A stretch of 64,000 bases of DNA from Planctomycetota bacterium (lineage in GTDB: Bacteria; Planctomycetota; Planctomycetia; Gemmatales; HRBIN36): the NCBI GenBank assembly GCA_014584395.1, contig JACTMY010000011.1:1-64000 (forward strand). The letters run 5' to 3'. Every line of letters starts with the position of its first letter. Positions within the stretch are counted from its first letter, which is position 1. A program made the position numbers and the translations under genes. Of this stretch, positions 20,399 through 28,250 are shown in pieces. The notes under the pieces were generated by a model. It worked only from the letters and a program-made list of their open reading frames with translations. It was not told the DNA's origin and did no database searches.

Positions 20399-21310
20399 TT
20401 ATGTAACGTAAAGCCAACGACCGAACCATAGAGCTGGCAACGCGAGCACGAGCAGCAACAAGCCGGGTTCACCCACCACGGCAAATGCTAAACAGGCATC
20501 CAAGCCAATCACTCCCAGAATGGCCATCTTGACGGCCCGCTGAACGTGCTCCGCGCTCTTTCGAAACACGGGCCGCCATACGAACCAGGTCAAGTAACTC
20601 GTCAAGAGGACCATGAGCAGAATGAAGACCCATAAATGACTGTCCGTATGAACGGCATGTGATCCAATAATTATCGCTAGAAAAGTCATGCTGAGACTCA
20701 GAACCATGACGCCGCTGCCCAACCATAGCGAAACGGCTTTCGATTTCCCTGCTTCATCTTTTGCTAGGATGGTCACGCCAACAATGTAACTGCCGACCGT
20801 CAGGGCAGCTAATCGGGCTGACTCATGAAAAAGCCCGGAAACTGACGCTCCAAGCAGGACATTCCATGCTCGACATAACCCCATCCCCGCGGGCCCAACC
20901 CACGTCGCTTTCAATCCAACGTTATAAATGACAATAGAGAAGGTTAGAGCAAGAGCGATCAGCAGCGGCAAAATTCCGACAAAGAGAGACACCATTCCGG
21001 CACTCAGACATCCCAGGGCTAGGAGACCCCATGCCCATCGTCCAGCACGTTGTAGACTGATTTGCCCCGAAGGAATCGGGCGAAAGGGTCGTTCTCGCGC
21101 ATCGATCTCGGCATCCATGACATCATTGAGCGCCATGCCGCCCGTGTACAAGCAGGTGGAAATCAAGACCAATCCGAACCCCATCCCCCAATATGCCCAC
21201 GACCCGTCCGGCAAGCCCGCGGTGATGAGATATCCCAAGGCCACGTCTGCCCATGCGGTAAAGACATTGGGAAAACGGACCAGTTGAAGGATCGTCCGAG
21301 CGCGTGCCAT
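20399..21310 (-). CDS. eboC-like: EboC-like UbiA-family prenyltransferase
   Basis: Integral-membrane prenyltransferase of the UbiA superfamily, 303 residues with about eight hydrophobic segments. The first Asp-rich motif is NDVMDAEIDARERPFRPIPSG split over residues 62-82, with the NDxxDxxxD core that binds Mg-prenyl diphosphate. The second motif is weaker (AKDEAGKSK near 185). CLYTGGMALND before motif 1, GPAGMGLCRAWNVLLGAS after it, and GSYIVGVTILAKDE match, from memory, the EboC subgroup, linked to the ebo gene clusters of cyanobacteria and other bacteria, not ubiquinone UbiA. It is the last gene of a four-gene operon, 22 bases after the TIM-barrel gene. AGGA lies 10 bases before the ATG. 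The acceptor is unknown; an inositol-derived polar group is plausible from context. Confidence 0.85.
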   Translation of the reverse strand: MARARTILQLVRFPNVFTAWADVALGYLITAGLPDGSWAYWGMGFGLVLISTCLYTGGMALNDVMDAEIDARERPFRPIPSGQISLQRAGRWAWGLLALGCLSAGMVSLFVGILPLLIALALTFSIVIYNVGLKATWVGPAGMGLCRAWNVLLGASVSGLFHESARLAALTVGSYIVGVTILAKDEAGKSKAVSLWLGSGVMVLSLSMTFLAIIIGSHAVHTDSHLWVFILLMVLLTSYLTWFVWRPVFRKSAEHVQRAVKMAILGVIGLDACLAFAVVGEPGLLLLVLALPALWFGRWLYVT

Positions 21311-21332
21311 GAGGTTACAATCCTAATCGTCC

Positions 21333-22181
21333 TCAAGCCAAGGAAGGCAACCATGTCAGCACGCGCTCTCGGGCCAGGCGGGCGGCCTGATCGGGATCAT
21401 CCACATAGGGATAGAGCTCAATGGTCACCCAACCTGGGTAGTTCACCTGCTGCAAGGCGGACAAGGTGCCCGTTAAATCGATCGCTCCCTCTCCAGGAAT
21501 CAGATGATGATGCACGCGCGTGTCGGCGATGTCTTCCAAATGAACATGGCGAATCAGCGCTTGCAAGCGACGCACCGTGGCTACAGGATCGTCACCCACA
21601 CAATAGAAATGGCCCACGTCGAAATTCAAACCCACGGCGGGATGTTTGAATCGTTGGTCAAAGCGTTCATATTGTTCCGCTGTTTCAATCAATAATCCTG
21701 GTTCTGGCTCAACCAATAACAACACACCCACCGCCGCTGCATGATCCGCGACCGGCGCGAGGGTTTCGATAAAGATTTCCAGCCCATCCTCCCACGATTG
21801 CCCTGGCTCCAAGGGACCGCCAGGCTCGGTCGTGATGCACGGCGCGCCCAACTCAGCCGCTAAATCCAACGCTCTACGCGTGTGATCGATCCTGACTTGT
21901 CGATAAGGAGCATAAGGTTCGATCCAGGAGGGATGCCAATAACGTTGCCTGGCGTCATTGATGGCGTTCATCATGAAGGCATTGATATTGGAAATGGATA
22001 AATGATGATCTTTGAGGGCTTGGCGAATGGCTTGCTTTTGCTCTGCGAGTAGAAATGCAGGCCAAGCATGCGGCACATCGGCCATGATCTCGATGCCGCG
22101 ATAGCCCAACTGAGCGATCCTCTTGGCCGCCTCGGAAAAGCTAAATCGCAAATAGGCATTGCTGCTAAAGGCCAACCGCAT
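21333..22181 (-). CDS. Sugar phosphate isomerase/epimerase, TIM barrel
   Basis: A 282-residue member of the AP-endonuclease-2/xylose-isomerase-like family. These are (beta/alpha)8 barrels that usually bind one divalent metal and act on sugars, inososes or related polyols. The likely metal ligands are seen in order: Glu in LLVEPEPG near residue 155, Asp-His in NFDVGHFY near 190, His in IRHVHLEDI near 215, and Glu in VTIELYPY near 258. It begins MRLAFSSNAYLRFSF, with no signal peptide. It is 8 bases downstream of the DcuC-like gene and 22 upstream of the prenyltransferase, so translation is probably coupled. With inositol-phosphate synthase as first gene, an inositol- or inosose-type substrate is the best guess. 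Confidence 0.88.
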   Translation of the reverse strand: MRLAFSSNAYLRFSFSEAAKRIAQLGYRGIEIMADVPHAWPAFLLAEQKQAIRQALKDHHLSISNINAFMMNAINDARQRYWHPSWIEPYAPYRQVRIDHTRRALDLAAELGAPCITTEPGGPLEPGQSWEDGLEIFIETLAPVADHAAAVGVLLLVEPEPGLLIETAEQYERFDQRFKHPAVGLNFDVGHFYCVGDDPVATVRRLQALIRHVHLEDIADTRVHHHLIPGEGAIDLTGTLSALQQVNYPGWVTIELYPYVDDPDQAARLARERVLTWLPSLA

Positions 22182-22189
22182 GAGCTAAC

Positions 22190-23632
22190 CTACCTCGAGA
22201 AAAGTGATTTGAATCCGTAAGATGGTGCTTCCGTTTGATTGCGAAACGTGAGTTGACTCGGCATCGGTGCCGTAAGGGTCTGATGCGTGGATGCTGATTC
22301 CAAGGGTCCAGCATCATGTGCTATGGTCAGCATGGCGTAAACCATCACCACGCCTATGCCCGCCAACAAAGGCCCAGCCACTCTGCGGCTCAATTCGGCT
22401 GGCTTGCATTGAACCAGCGTGGAGGACATCAGGGTGACGGCGGCAATCGGCGACATGGTGCGTCCCGCCGCAGATCCAATCGACACCAGGCCGCCAATGG
22501 CGATCGGATCCACGCCCAAAAGCCTCGCCGGCTCAACGAAGAAAGGATACAAGCTTTGCGTCGCCGCCATGCCAGAGCCGCTGATAAAAGCGAATCCCAA
22601 TGGGATCAATGTGGCCAATGGAATGAGAAGTCCAGGGAACTGCACGATGAGGCTCTTCAAAATGGCGGTCAAGCCGCTCACTTCAATCGCCTGGCCAAAA
22701 CAACTGGCTACCACGATCAACGAAATGATGTGCGTATAGGCATAACCCGCTCCTTGGAAGAACGTCGTGGCCGTCTGGCGGATGCTGGCTCGGTCCGATA
22801 AAGCCGCGGCAATGATGCCCACGATCATGGCGGCGCCGATCAGTCTTGCTTCGTAACCTTGCTTGCCGGGCTGAACGAGCCAATCCTCGGGAATATGGAC
22901 CCAGTTGAGCGGTGGGCCGCTTAGAAATAGAAGAATGAGCGGCAGAATGGGGATGGCGGCCTTGATCAGATTGACTTTGAAAGCGGCCTCTTGATCGTTG
23001 TTCGCCGCCTCTCCCGCGTTCAATGAGCGACGCTGCCTCCACCAAAGAACCACTGTGGCGGCCACAACGTGGATCATCAAGAACGGCATGAGCGTCCGAA
23101 TACAATCGCGGGAACCAATCTTTAATTCCCGTGCGATGGTGTTGAGTTCAGGAGCTCCAGGGTTGAGCAATTCCCCGCCGATGGACGACCCCAAGAGCAA
23201 TACGGCACCCACGGTCACCATCGGCAGGCCTGCCCGTTGCAGCAGCGGCACCAAGACGGTCCCCAGGGCCAAGGCTGTGCTGGATTGGCTGATGATGGGA
23301 ATATTGACCGTGAAGCCGATCAACACGCCTCCTGGAATTAAAACCCAGCGGAACTTTTGCAACGACCCGGTGAGCAGATGAATCAAATGCTGATCACAAC
23401 CGGTTTGCTTGAGGACGTGGGCAAACCCCATCGCGCAGCAAATGGGAACGATGAATTTTTCATCCGCCAAGGTGGAGAAGAAGGTGTGCAGCACCACTTC
23501 GGGCCGTCCCCCGATGCTGGCCACGGCGACGGAAGCCACCAGCAGGACCAATCGGACCTCCAGTTGTCTCATCACTGCCACGATGGCGAGGATGATGACC
23601 CCCAGGCTTGGCAGCCAGATCCAATCGTTCAT
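22190..23632 (-). CDS. DcuC-family carrier
   Basis: A 480-residue polytopic inner-membrane protein with about 11-12 hydrophobic segments, resembling the DcuC C4-dicarboxylate carriers. Recognisable parts are GFAHVLKQTGCDQHLIHLL near residue 70, SQSSTALALGTVLVPLL near 115, LLGSSIGGELLNPGAPE near 145, and the repeat-like FISGSGMAATQSLYPFF near 355. The substrate in this group is often not a dicarboxylate when the gene sits in a biosynthetic operon. Its ATG overlaps the stop of the inositol-phosphate synthase gene by one base (TGATG), so the two are translationally coupled. It could import a precursor or export the pathway product. Confidence 0.82.
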   Translation of the reverse strand: MNDWIWLPSLGVIILAIVAVMRQLEVRLVLLVASVAVASIGGRPEVVLHTFFSTLADEKFIVPICCAMGFAHVLKQTGCDQHLIHLLTGSLQKFRWVLIPGGVLIGFTVNIPIISQSSTALALGTVLVPLLQRAGLPMVTVGAVLLLGSSIGGELLNPGAPELNTIARELKIGSRDCIRTLMPFLMIHVVAATVVLWWRQRRSLNAGEAANNDQEAAFKVNLIKAAIPILPLILLFLSGPPLNWVHIPEDWLVQPGKQGYEARLIGAAMIVGIIAAALSDRASIRQTATTFFQGAGYAYTHIISLIVVASCFGQAIEVSGLTAILKSLIVQFPGLLIPLATLIPLGFAFISGSGMAATQSLYPFFVEPARLLGVDPIAIGGLVSIGSAAGRTMSPIAAVTLMSSTLVQCKPAELSRRVAGPLLAGIGVVMVYAMLTIAHDAGPLESASTHQTLTAPMPSQLTFRNQTEAPSYGFKSLFSR

Positions 23633-24846
23633 CAGGTTGACCGCACTTTGGTTACGTATTCCAACAGCATCTGACTTTGCTTGAAAAAGTCATGTTCCTG
23701 CACGCCCAGGGGATTTTTGAAAAAACACGCCAGGTGCGTCAAGGCCCCGACTTCACCCCGCCTTTGTGCCAAGGCCATGAATCGTGCCAAATCGATGACC
23801 AGCGGCGCGGCCAAGATCGAATCACATCCTTGCCACGTGAACTGCATCATCATTTTGACGCCCAGGAAACCTTCGAAATGAATATGATCCCAGGCCGTTT
23901 TCCAATCGTCGAGGGATTCGATGTATTCGATGGAAACATGCGTTTGAGGTGCATAACCCAAGATGGAAGAAATCACTTGATCCTTGGTTTGGATCTTCGA
24001 TGCCTTATTGGCGGGATCATTTAAGACGAGGCCGTCGCGATTGCCGAAGATGTTATGGCCGACCCAACTGAGCAGTTTCAGATGCCGCATGGCGAACATG
24101 GGGGCCAAGACCGATTTCAGCAACGTCTCGCCCGTCTTGCCGTCTTGGCCTGCCAGCGGCACGCGCCGTTCCTCGGCCAGCGCCAGGGCCGCTGGGAAAG
24201 AAGCTCCGAGAGAGGGAGTGAAATTAAGGTACGGCAAGCCCATCTCGATCGCCGCCAGGGCATAAAGCGTGCTGGCGGGCAAACGCGGCGGATCGTTCAC
24301 TTCATCCAGCATGCTCTTGAGTCGCGGCCAGTATTGATGAATTTCGCCGAGCGGCGTCGGCGGTTCGGTCGAGGCCACATTGACGATGATGAGCTGGTCG
24401 AGCTGATGTTGGTCGCGAAACTGGCGATAATCCGTTTGGATGTTTTCGATGATCCGCCATCCATTCGCGGACGATGGCGTCATGACCCAGTCCGCCAATC
24501 CTTGAATCGTTTGCCCGCTGCCTTGCACGGTCCCGGGCCGGATATTTTCCGTCCACGACTCCAGGACATCCTGACATGCAGCCATGAGCGGCTCGCTGAA
24601 AATCCCCGATCGCGCATGTAATTCCTTGAGCGAGATAACAAAAGTCGATTGTCGAACGTCGTGGCCGCCAACCACAAAAGACGCGGGAGCATCCAGGTCC
24701 AACCCCGCAAACAGGGGCAATTCCGTGACCAGTCCCGTCGAGGAAATGGAAGAGCACCTCAAGGCTGCCAGCCCCAAGGCCACGGTCGACCCCACCCCTC
24801 CCAGTGCGCCAATGAGCCATAAACCGATCTTTCGCGGAGCATTCAT
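23632..24846 (-). CDS. ino1: Inositol-3-phosphate synthase
   Basis: NAD-dependent enzyme that isomerises glucose 6-phosphate to 1D-myo-inositol 3-phosphate, the entry step to inositol compounds. The 404-residue protein has an N-terminal NAD-binding loop (IGALGGVGSTVALGL near residue 12), and the C-terminal catalytic signatures AGQDGKTGETLLKS near 242, SWVGHNIFGNRDG near 270 and LNDPANKASKIQTKD near 287, all typical of the family. It is the first gene of the operon, followed with a one-base overlap by the DcuC-like carrier. Inositol synthesis is unusual in bacteria outside a few phyla, and here it is tied to a transporter, a TIM-barrel enzyme and a prenyltransferase. Confidence 0.94.
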   Translation of the reverse strand: MNAPRKIGLWLIGALGGVGSTVALGLAALRCSSISSTGLVTELPLFAGLDLDAPASFVVGGHDVRQSTFVISLKELHARSGIFSEPLMAACQDVLESWTENIRPGTVQGSGQTIQGLADWVMTPSSANGWRIIENIQTDYRQFRDQHQLDQLIIVNVASTEPPTPLGEIHQYWPRLKSMLDEVNDPPRLPASTLYALAAIEMGLPYLNFTPSLGASFPAALALAEERRVPLAGQDGKTGETLLKSVLAPMFAMRHLKLLSWVGHNIFGNRDGLVLNDPANKASKIQTKDQVISSILGYAPQTHVSIEYIESLDDWKTAWDHIHFEGFLGVKMMMQFTWQGCDSILAAPLVIDLARFMALAQRRGEVGALTHLACFFKNPLGVQEHDFFKQSQMLLEYVTKVRST

Positions 24847-24900
24847 GCCTTCGTTCCTTTAGCCCTTCGGTGGGATTGCGTTTCAGGCGGGTTCCTTTCG

Positions 24901-24909
24901 ATTTTAGCA
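24901..24909 (-). promoter_or_regulatory. Possible promoter of the inositol operon
   Basis: On the minus strand TGCTAAAAT is an extended -10 element, one mismatch from consensus, about 55 bases before the ino1 ATG. No good -35 box is visible 16-18 bases upstream. Confidence 0.4.
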
Positions 24910-25147
24910 AATCCAGGTCTACGTGCCGCAGGCTTCAACCGCAAATCCTTTGATTTTCCCTCTGAATGGGTGAGACTGTAACATCTAGGAATTGTTGGGC
25001 GGTCACTTGACCCTGGCCAGACACTCCTTTACGATCATGAAGTATGGCATGGAAGGCATGACCTCCATGCGACTCGCACTCCGATGTCAAGCAAGCTTTG
25101 TTGACTGCTGTTCTTTCCATTCTGAGGGCGTCTGGATCCATGACGCG
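24910..25147. other. Divergent intergenic region
   Basis: This lies between the ino1 promoter candidate and the preferred start of the YrdC/phosphatase gene. The frame of that gene is open back to 24992, so part may be coding if an earlier start is used. No other feature is visible. Confidence 0.5.
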
Positions 25148-26302
25148 ATGATGCACATAGCGATTGCCAAAGACGCCGACGCCATTCCGGAAGGTTATCT
25201 CCCCCTTTTGGAAATCCTGACGCGCGGCGACTTATTGGGCTGGACGACCCCCTCACATGCATGGGCCTTGACGTCTCTGACTGGAGCAGATCGACTACTC
25301 CAAATCGCGCGTTCGACCCACAGCCGCGATTTACGGCTTTTCTTGCGCCGCCCCGCCGAGATGGCCGACTGGGTCCCCGATTTAAGCCAACGCGGACGGC
25401 GTTTTTGTCGCCGGGCTTGGCCCATGGGGTGCAGCATTCGATTCCACGACGGGTTCCAACAAGGCTTGTTCACTCGATTGCCCAAAACCCTGCGGCAGTG
25501 GATCGATCAGCAGGGCTACCTGACCTTGATGCATGGCCATAAAGATATTCTGAGTGACATGGCGTTGTCCCTGCGGCAACCACTCCTGTTCCTGGCTCAT
25601 CCTCCGGAAACGGACTTGACGCCCCACGTGGACGCCATGCTTTCCTTGCCAACGCCCAGCGAAGAGCCTGAGGGACCGGTGCTGGCCTGGCAAGAGGAAC
25701 ACGGCCACGTCATTGAAGGGGCGCTGGATCCAAACGTGCTCCAGAAGATGCACCAATGCATGGTCCTGTTTCTGTGCACGGGAAACACGTGCCGTTCGCC
25801 CATGGCCGCTGCCTTGTTTCAAAAAGGTTTGGCCGAAGCGCTGGGGTGCACCATGGATGCCTTGGGCGACCATGGATGGCAAGTGGTCTCCGCGGGATTG
25901 GCCGCAGCGCCGGGGATGGAAGCCAGCGAAGGCGCCAGAAAAGCGGTGGCTCCACATGGTCTCTCCTTGGAGTCGCACCGGAGCCAGCCCATCCACCTGG
26001 GATTGCTCGATGAAGCTGACCATATTTTCACCATGACACAAAGCCACCTCCAGGCCCTCCTGGGCCGACTCCCGCACCTCCATGCCAACTTAGAACTGCT
26101 TTCACCCGACGGGTTTGATATCATGGACCCATATGGGAGCGAACAACCGATTTACGATGAATGTGCGGCCATTTTGATGGAGAATGTGCAGCGGCGGCTG
26201 GCTGAATTGCTAAAAAGACCATTGGAGGTCATTGCCACACCGTCGGCCAGCACCGACATGCATCAACCCCGCGGGCCGGTCGAACCGGCAGGAGAGTTAT
26301 GA
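25148..26302 (+). CDS. Degenerate YrdC domain fused to low-molecular-weight phosphatase
   Basis: A 384-residue fusion. The C-terminal half (about 205-370) is a low-molecular-weight protein-tyrosine phosphatase: the P-loop is C210-TGNT-C215-R216-S217 and the general acid is D327 in DPYGS, so it should be active on phosphotyrosine, phosphoarginine or a similar ester. The N-terminal half aligns by eye with the YrdC/Sua5 threonylcarbamoyl-AMP synthase fold, but the key motifs are lost: PTDTVYGL reads TTPSHAWAL, the KxR loop reads ARSTHSRDL, and the SxN motif is gone. It probably binds a ligand or only stabilises the fusion. The start is uncertain; frames are open to 24992, and the ATG at 25148 suits the YrdC N-terminus. 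The stop overlaps rpiB by 4 bases (ATGA). Confidence 0.82.
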   Translation: MMHIAIAKDADAIPEGYLPLLEILTRGDLLGWTTPSHAWALTSLTGADRLLQIARSTHSRDLRLFLRRPAEMADWVPDLSQRGRRFCRRAWPMGCSIRFHDGFQQGLFTRLPKTLRQWIDQQGYLTLMHGHKDILSDMALSLRQPLLFLAHPPETDLTPHVDAMLSLPTPSEEPEGPVLAWQEEHGHVIEGALDPNVLQKMHQCMVLFLCTGNTCRSPMAAALFQKGLAEALGCTMDALGDHGWQVVSAGLAAAPGMEASEGARKAVAPHGLSLESHRSQPIHLGLLDEADHIFTMTQSHLQALLGRLPHLHANLELLSPDGFDIMDPYGSEQPIYDECAAILMENVQRRLAELLKRPLEVIATPSASTDMHQPRGPVEPAGEL

Positions 26303-26748
26303 AAATTGCCGTCGGCAGCGATCATCGAGGCTTCGAGACGAAGCTCAAGGTGATCAACGCATTACGTCAATGGGATCATCAAGTCGAAGACTTGGGCGCC
26401 TTCACCCACGATAGTTGCGATTACCCCGATTTCGCCTTTAAAGTGGCCCAACTCGTCGGTGAAGGCAAAGTGGATCGCGGCGTGCTAATCTGCGGCACGG
26501 GGATCGGCATGTGCATCGCCGCCAACAAAATCCCCGGCGTCCGGGCAGCCCTGTGCCATGACAGTATCACCGTCGAGATGAGCCGCCGTCACAACGATGC
26601 CAACATCCTCTGCCTCTCCGCGGATTTGCTCGGCGAGGAATTGATCGAACGCATGCTCAAAATATGGGTCGAAACGGCCTTCGAGGGCGGCCGCCATCAA
26701 CGTCGCGTCGAGAAAATTGCCCGCTGGGAAGCAGAACATTGCCAATAA
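26299..26748 (+). CDS. rpiB: Ribose-5-phosphate isomerase B
   Basis: Interconverts ribose 5-phosphate and ribulose 5-phosphate in the pentose phosphate pathway. The 149-residue product shows the RpiB marks: KIAVGSDHRGFE at the N-terminus, LICGTGIGMCIAANK (catalytic Cys near residue 66), and RAALCHDSITVEMSRRHNDANIL (His near 99). Length is normal. It starts with a 4-base overlap on the YrdC/phosphatase gene, so the two are co-translated. In Bacillus the order ywlC (Sua5), ywlE (phosphatase), ywlF (RpiB) is similar, which suggests an old neighbourhood. Confidence 0.96.
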   Translation: MKIAVGSDHRGFETKLKVINALRQWDHQVEDLGAFTHDSCDYPDFAFKVAQLVGEGKVDRGVLICGTGIGMCIAANKIPGVRAALCHDSITVEMSRRHNDANILCLSADLLGEELIERMLKIWVETAFEGGRHQRRVEKIARWEAEHCQ

Positions 26749-26781
26749 TTATCCCCACTTGATTCATCAAGGATGTTCTCC

Positions 26782-28188
26782 ATGAGCAATACTCCTCCCC
26801 CCATGCCGCCAGGGGATGCCGCTTCGTCGCAACAAGAAACGTCCCCGCCTGCTCCCGCAAAGCCACCCGCCAAGGGGCTGCCTCCATCGGTGGCACCCTT
26901 GGCGGAATCGCCACCCAAGTTGTCGGGGTTGGCCTTGCGCAAATCCTTCGACGCGGAGATCGAAGCGGAACTGGAAGCCGCTATGTCGGGCATCGATCGG
27001 CAAAGTTTGCATGGAGAAATCAATCAAGCCCAGGCGAAAGCTGCACCGGCAAGCTCGGCATCCGATGGCGGCAAGAAAAAGGGCCGCATCATCAGCATCC
27101 ATGGCGATGATGTGTTCGTGGACGTCGGCGGCCGCAGCCAGGGCGTGTTGGGACTCGATCAATTTGCGGAGCCGCCGCAAATCGGCCAAGACATCGACGT
27201 CCACATCGAGGGCTATGACCATGCCAACGGGCTGCTCATCCTCACCCGCCAAGGGGCGGCCGTCGCCCACGTCGACTGGTCGACCGTGGCTGAGGGCATG
27301 ATCGTTGAAGCCAAGGTGACCGGCCACAACAAGGGCGGCCTGCAAGTCGAAGTCCATGGCATTCGCGGCTTCATTCCCATCAGTCAAATCGACTTGATGC
27401 GGATCGAGGACCTGCAGCCCTTTGTGAACCAACGCCTGACTTGCATCGTGACGGAGGCGGTTCCCTCGGAAAGAAATCTGGTGCTCAGCCGCCGAGCGTT
27501 GCTTGAACAGGAACGGGATTCCGCCAAGGCCAAATTGTGGACCGAGCTGGCCGAGGGACAGGTGCGCAGCGGCGTCGTCCGCAAAATCATGGATTTTGGC
27601 GCATTTATCGATTTGGGTGGCGTCGATGGGTTGCTGCCCATTTCAGAATACAGTTGGCAAAGAACCGCCAGCCTGGAGGAGCATCTTAAAGTTGGCCAGC
27701 GGCTCGACGTTGAAGTGATGCGGTTGGACCGGGAAAGGCAAAAGATTACACTGAGCCGCAAGCATCTCGAAGCCAGCCCCTGGGACGATATCGAGACACA
27801 ATTTGCCGTTGGCACCCAGGTCATGGGTAAAGTGACCCGCTTGATGGAGTTCGGTGCTTTCGTGGAAATTGCGCCGGGATTGGAAGGACTGGTTCACATC
27901 TCCGAACTATCGACCAAGCGCGTCCATCGACCCAGCGACGTTGTTAAACCTGATCAGTCTGTTCTCGTTCAAGTTCTCAAGATTGAACCAGAACAAAGGC
28001 GAATCGCCCTTTCTCTCAAGGCCGTCGCCAAGGCCGCTGAAGAGCGAGCCAAGGCCGAGGCCGAAGCCCAAGCAGAAGCGGAAGCAGCGGAACTGCCCTC
28101 GAAGCCGCCGCCCCCGCGCCGAACCGACCTCAAGGGCGGCGTCGGCCAGGGCAATCCGTTCGCCAACCTGCTCAAGCCAAAGTCGTAA
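26782..28188 (+). CDS. S1-domain RNA-binding protein with four S1 repeats
   Basis: A cytoplasmic protein of 468 residues related to ribosomal protein bS1. After a Pro/Ala-rich N-terminus of about 95 residues come four S1 repeats: 98-157 ([18 protein letters not shown]), 171-240 ([16 protein letters not shown]), 258-330 ([17 protein letters not shown]) and 343-412 ([18 protein letters not shown]). Repeats 3 and 4 match the classical mRNA-binding S1 consensus best. The tail (413-468) is rich in Ala, Glu and Lys. AAGGA lies 8 bases before the ATG at 26782. Four repeats are fewer than the six of E. coli S1, as in several other phyla; it may be the organism's bS1 or a paralogue. Confidence 0.87.
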   Translation: MSNTPPPMPPGDAASSQQETSPPAPAKPPAKGLPPSVAPLAESPPKLSGLALRKSFDAEIEAELEAAMSGIDRQSLHGEINQAQAKAAPASSASDGGKKKGRIISIHGDDVFVDVGGRSQGVLGLDQFAEPPQIGQDIDVHIEGYDHANGLLILTRQGAAVAHVDWSTVAEGMIVEAKVTGHNKGGLQVEVHGIRGFIPISQIDLMRIEDLQPFVNQRLTCIVTEAVPSERNLVLSRRALLEQERDSAKAKLWTELAEGQVRSGVVRKIMDFGAFIDLGGVDGLLPISEYSWQRTASLEEHLKVGQRLDVEVMRLDRERQKITLSRKHLEASPWDDIETQFAVGTQVMGKVTRLMEFGAFVEIAPGLEGLVHISELSTKRVHRPSDVVKPDQSVLVQVLKIEPEQRRIALSLKAVAKAAEERAKAEAEAQAEAEAAELPSKPPPPRRTDLKGGVGQGNPFANLLKPKS

Positions 28189-28214
28189 TCCTCAGCTAGA
28201 GAAACGTTGTTTAA

Positions 28215-28232
28215 GGACAAGGGTCCTTGTCC
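28215..28232. terminator. Palindrome between convergent genes
   Basis: GGACAAGG-GT-CCTTGTCC is a perfect 8-base inverted repeat, 27 bases after the S1-protein stop and 19 before the stop of the opposing kinase gene. A bidirectional terminator is likely by position, though T runs are weak on both strands. Confidence 0.5.
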
Positions 28233-28250
28233 GTCATGCCACACATGAGG

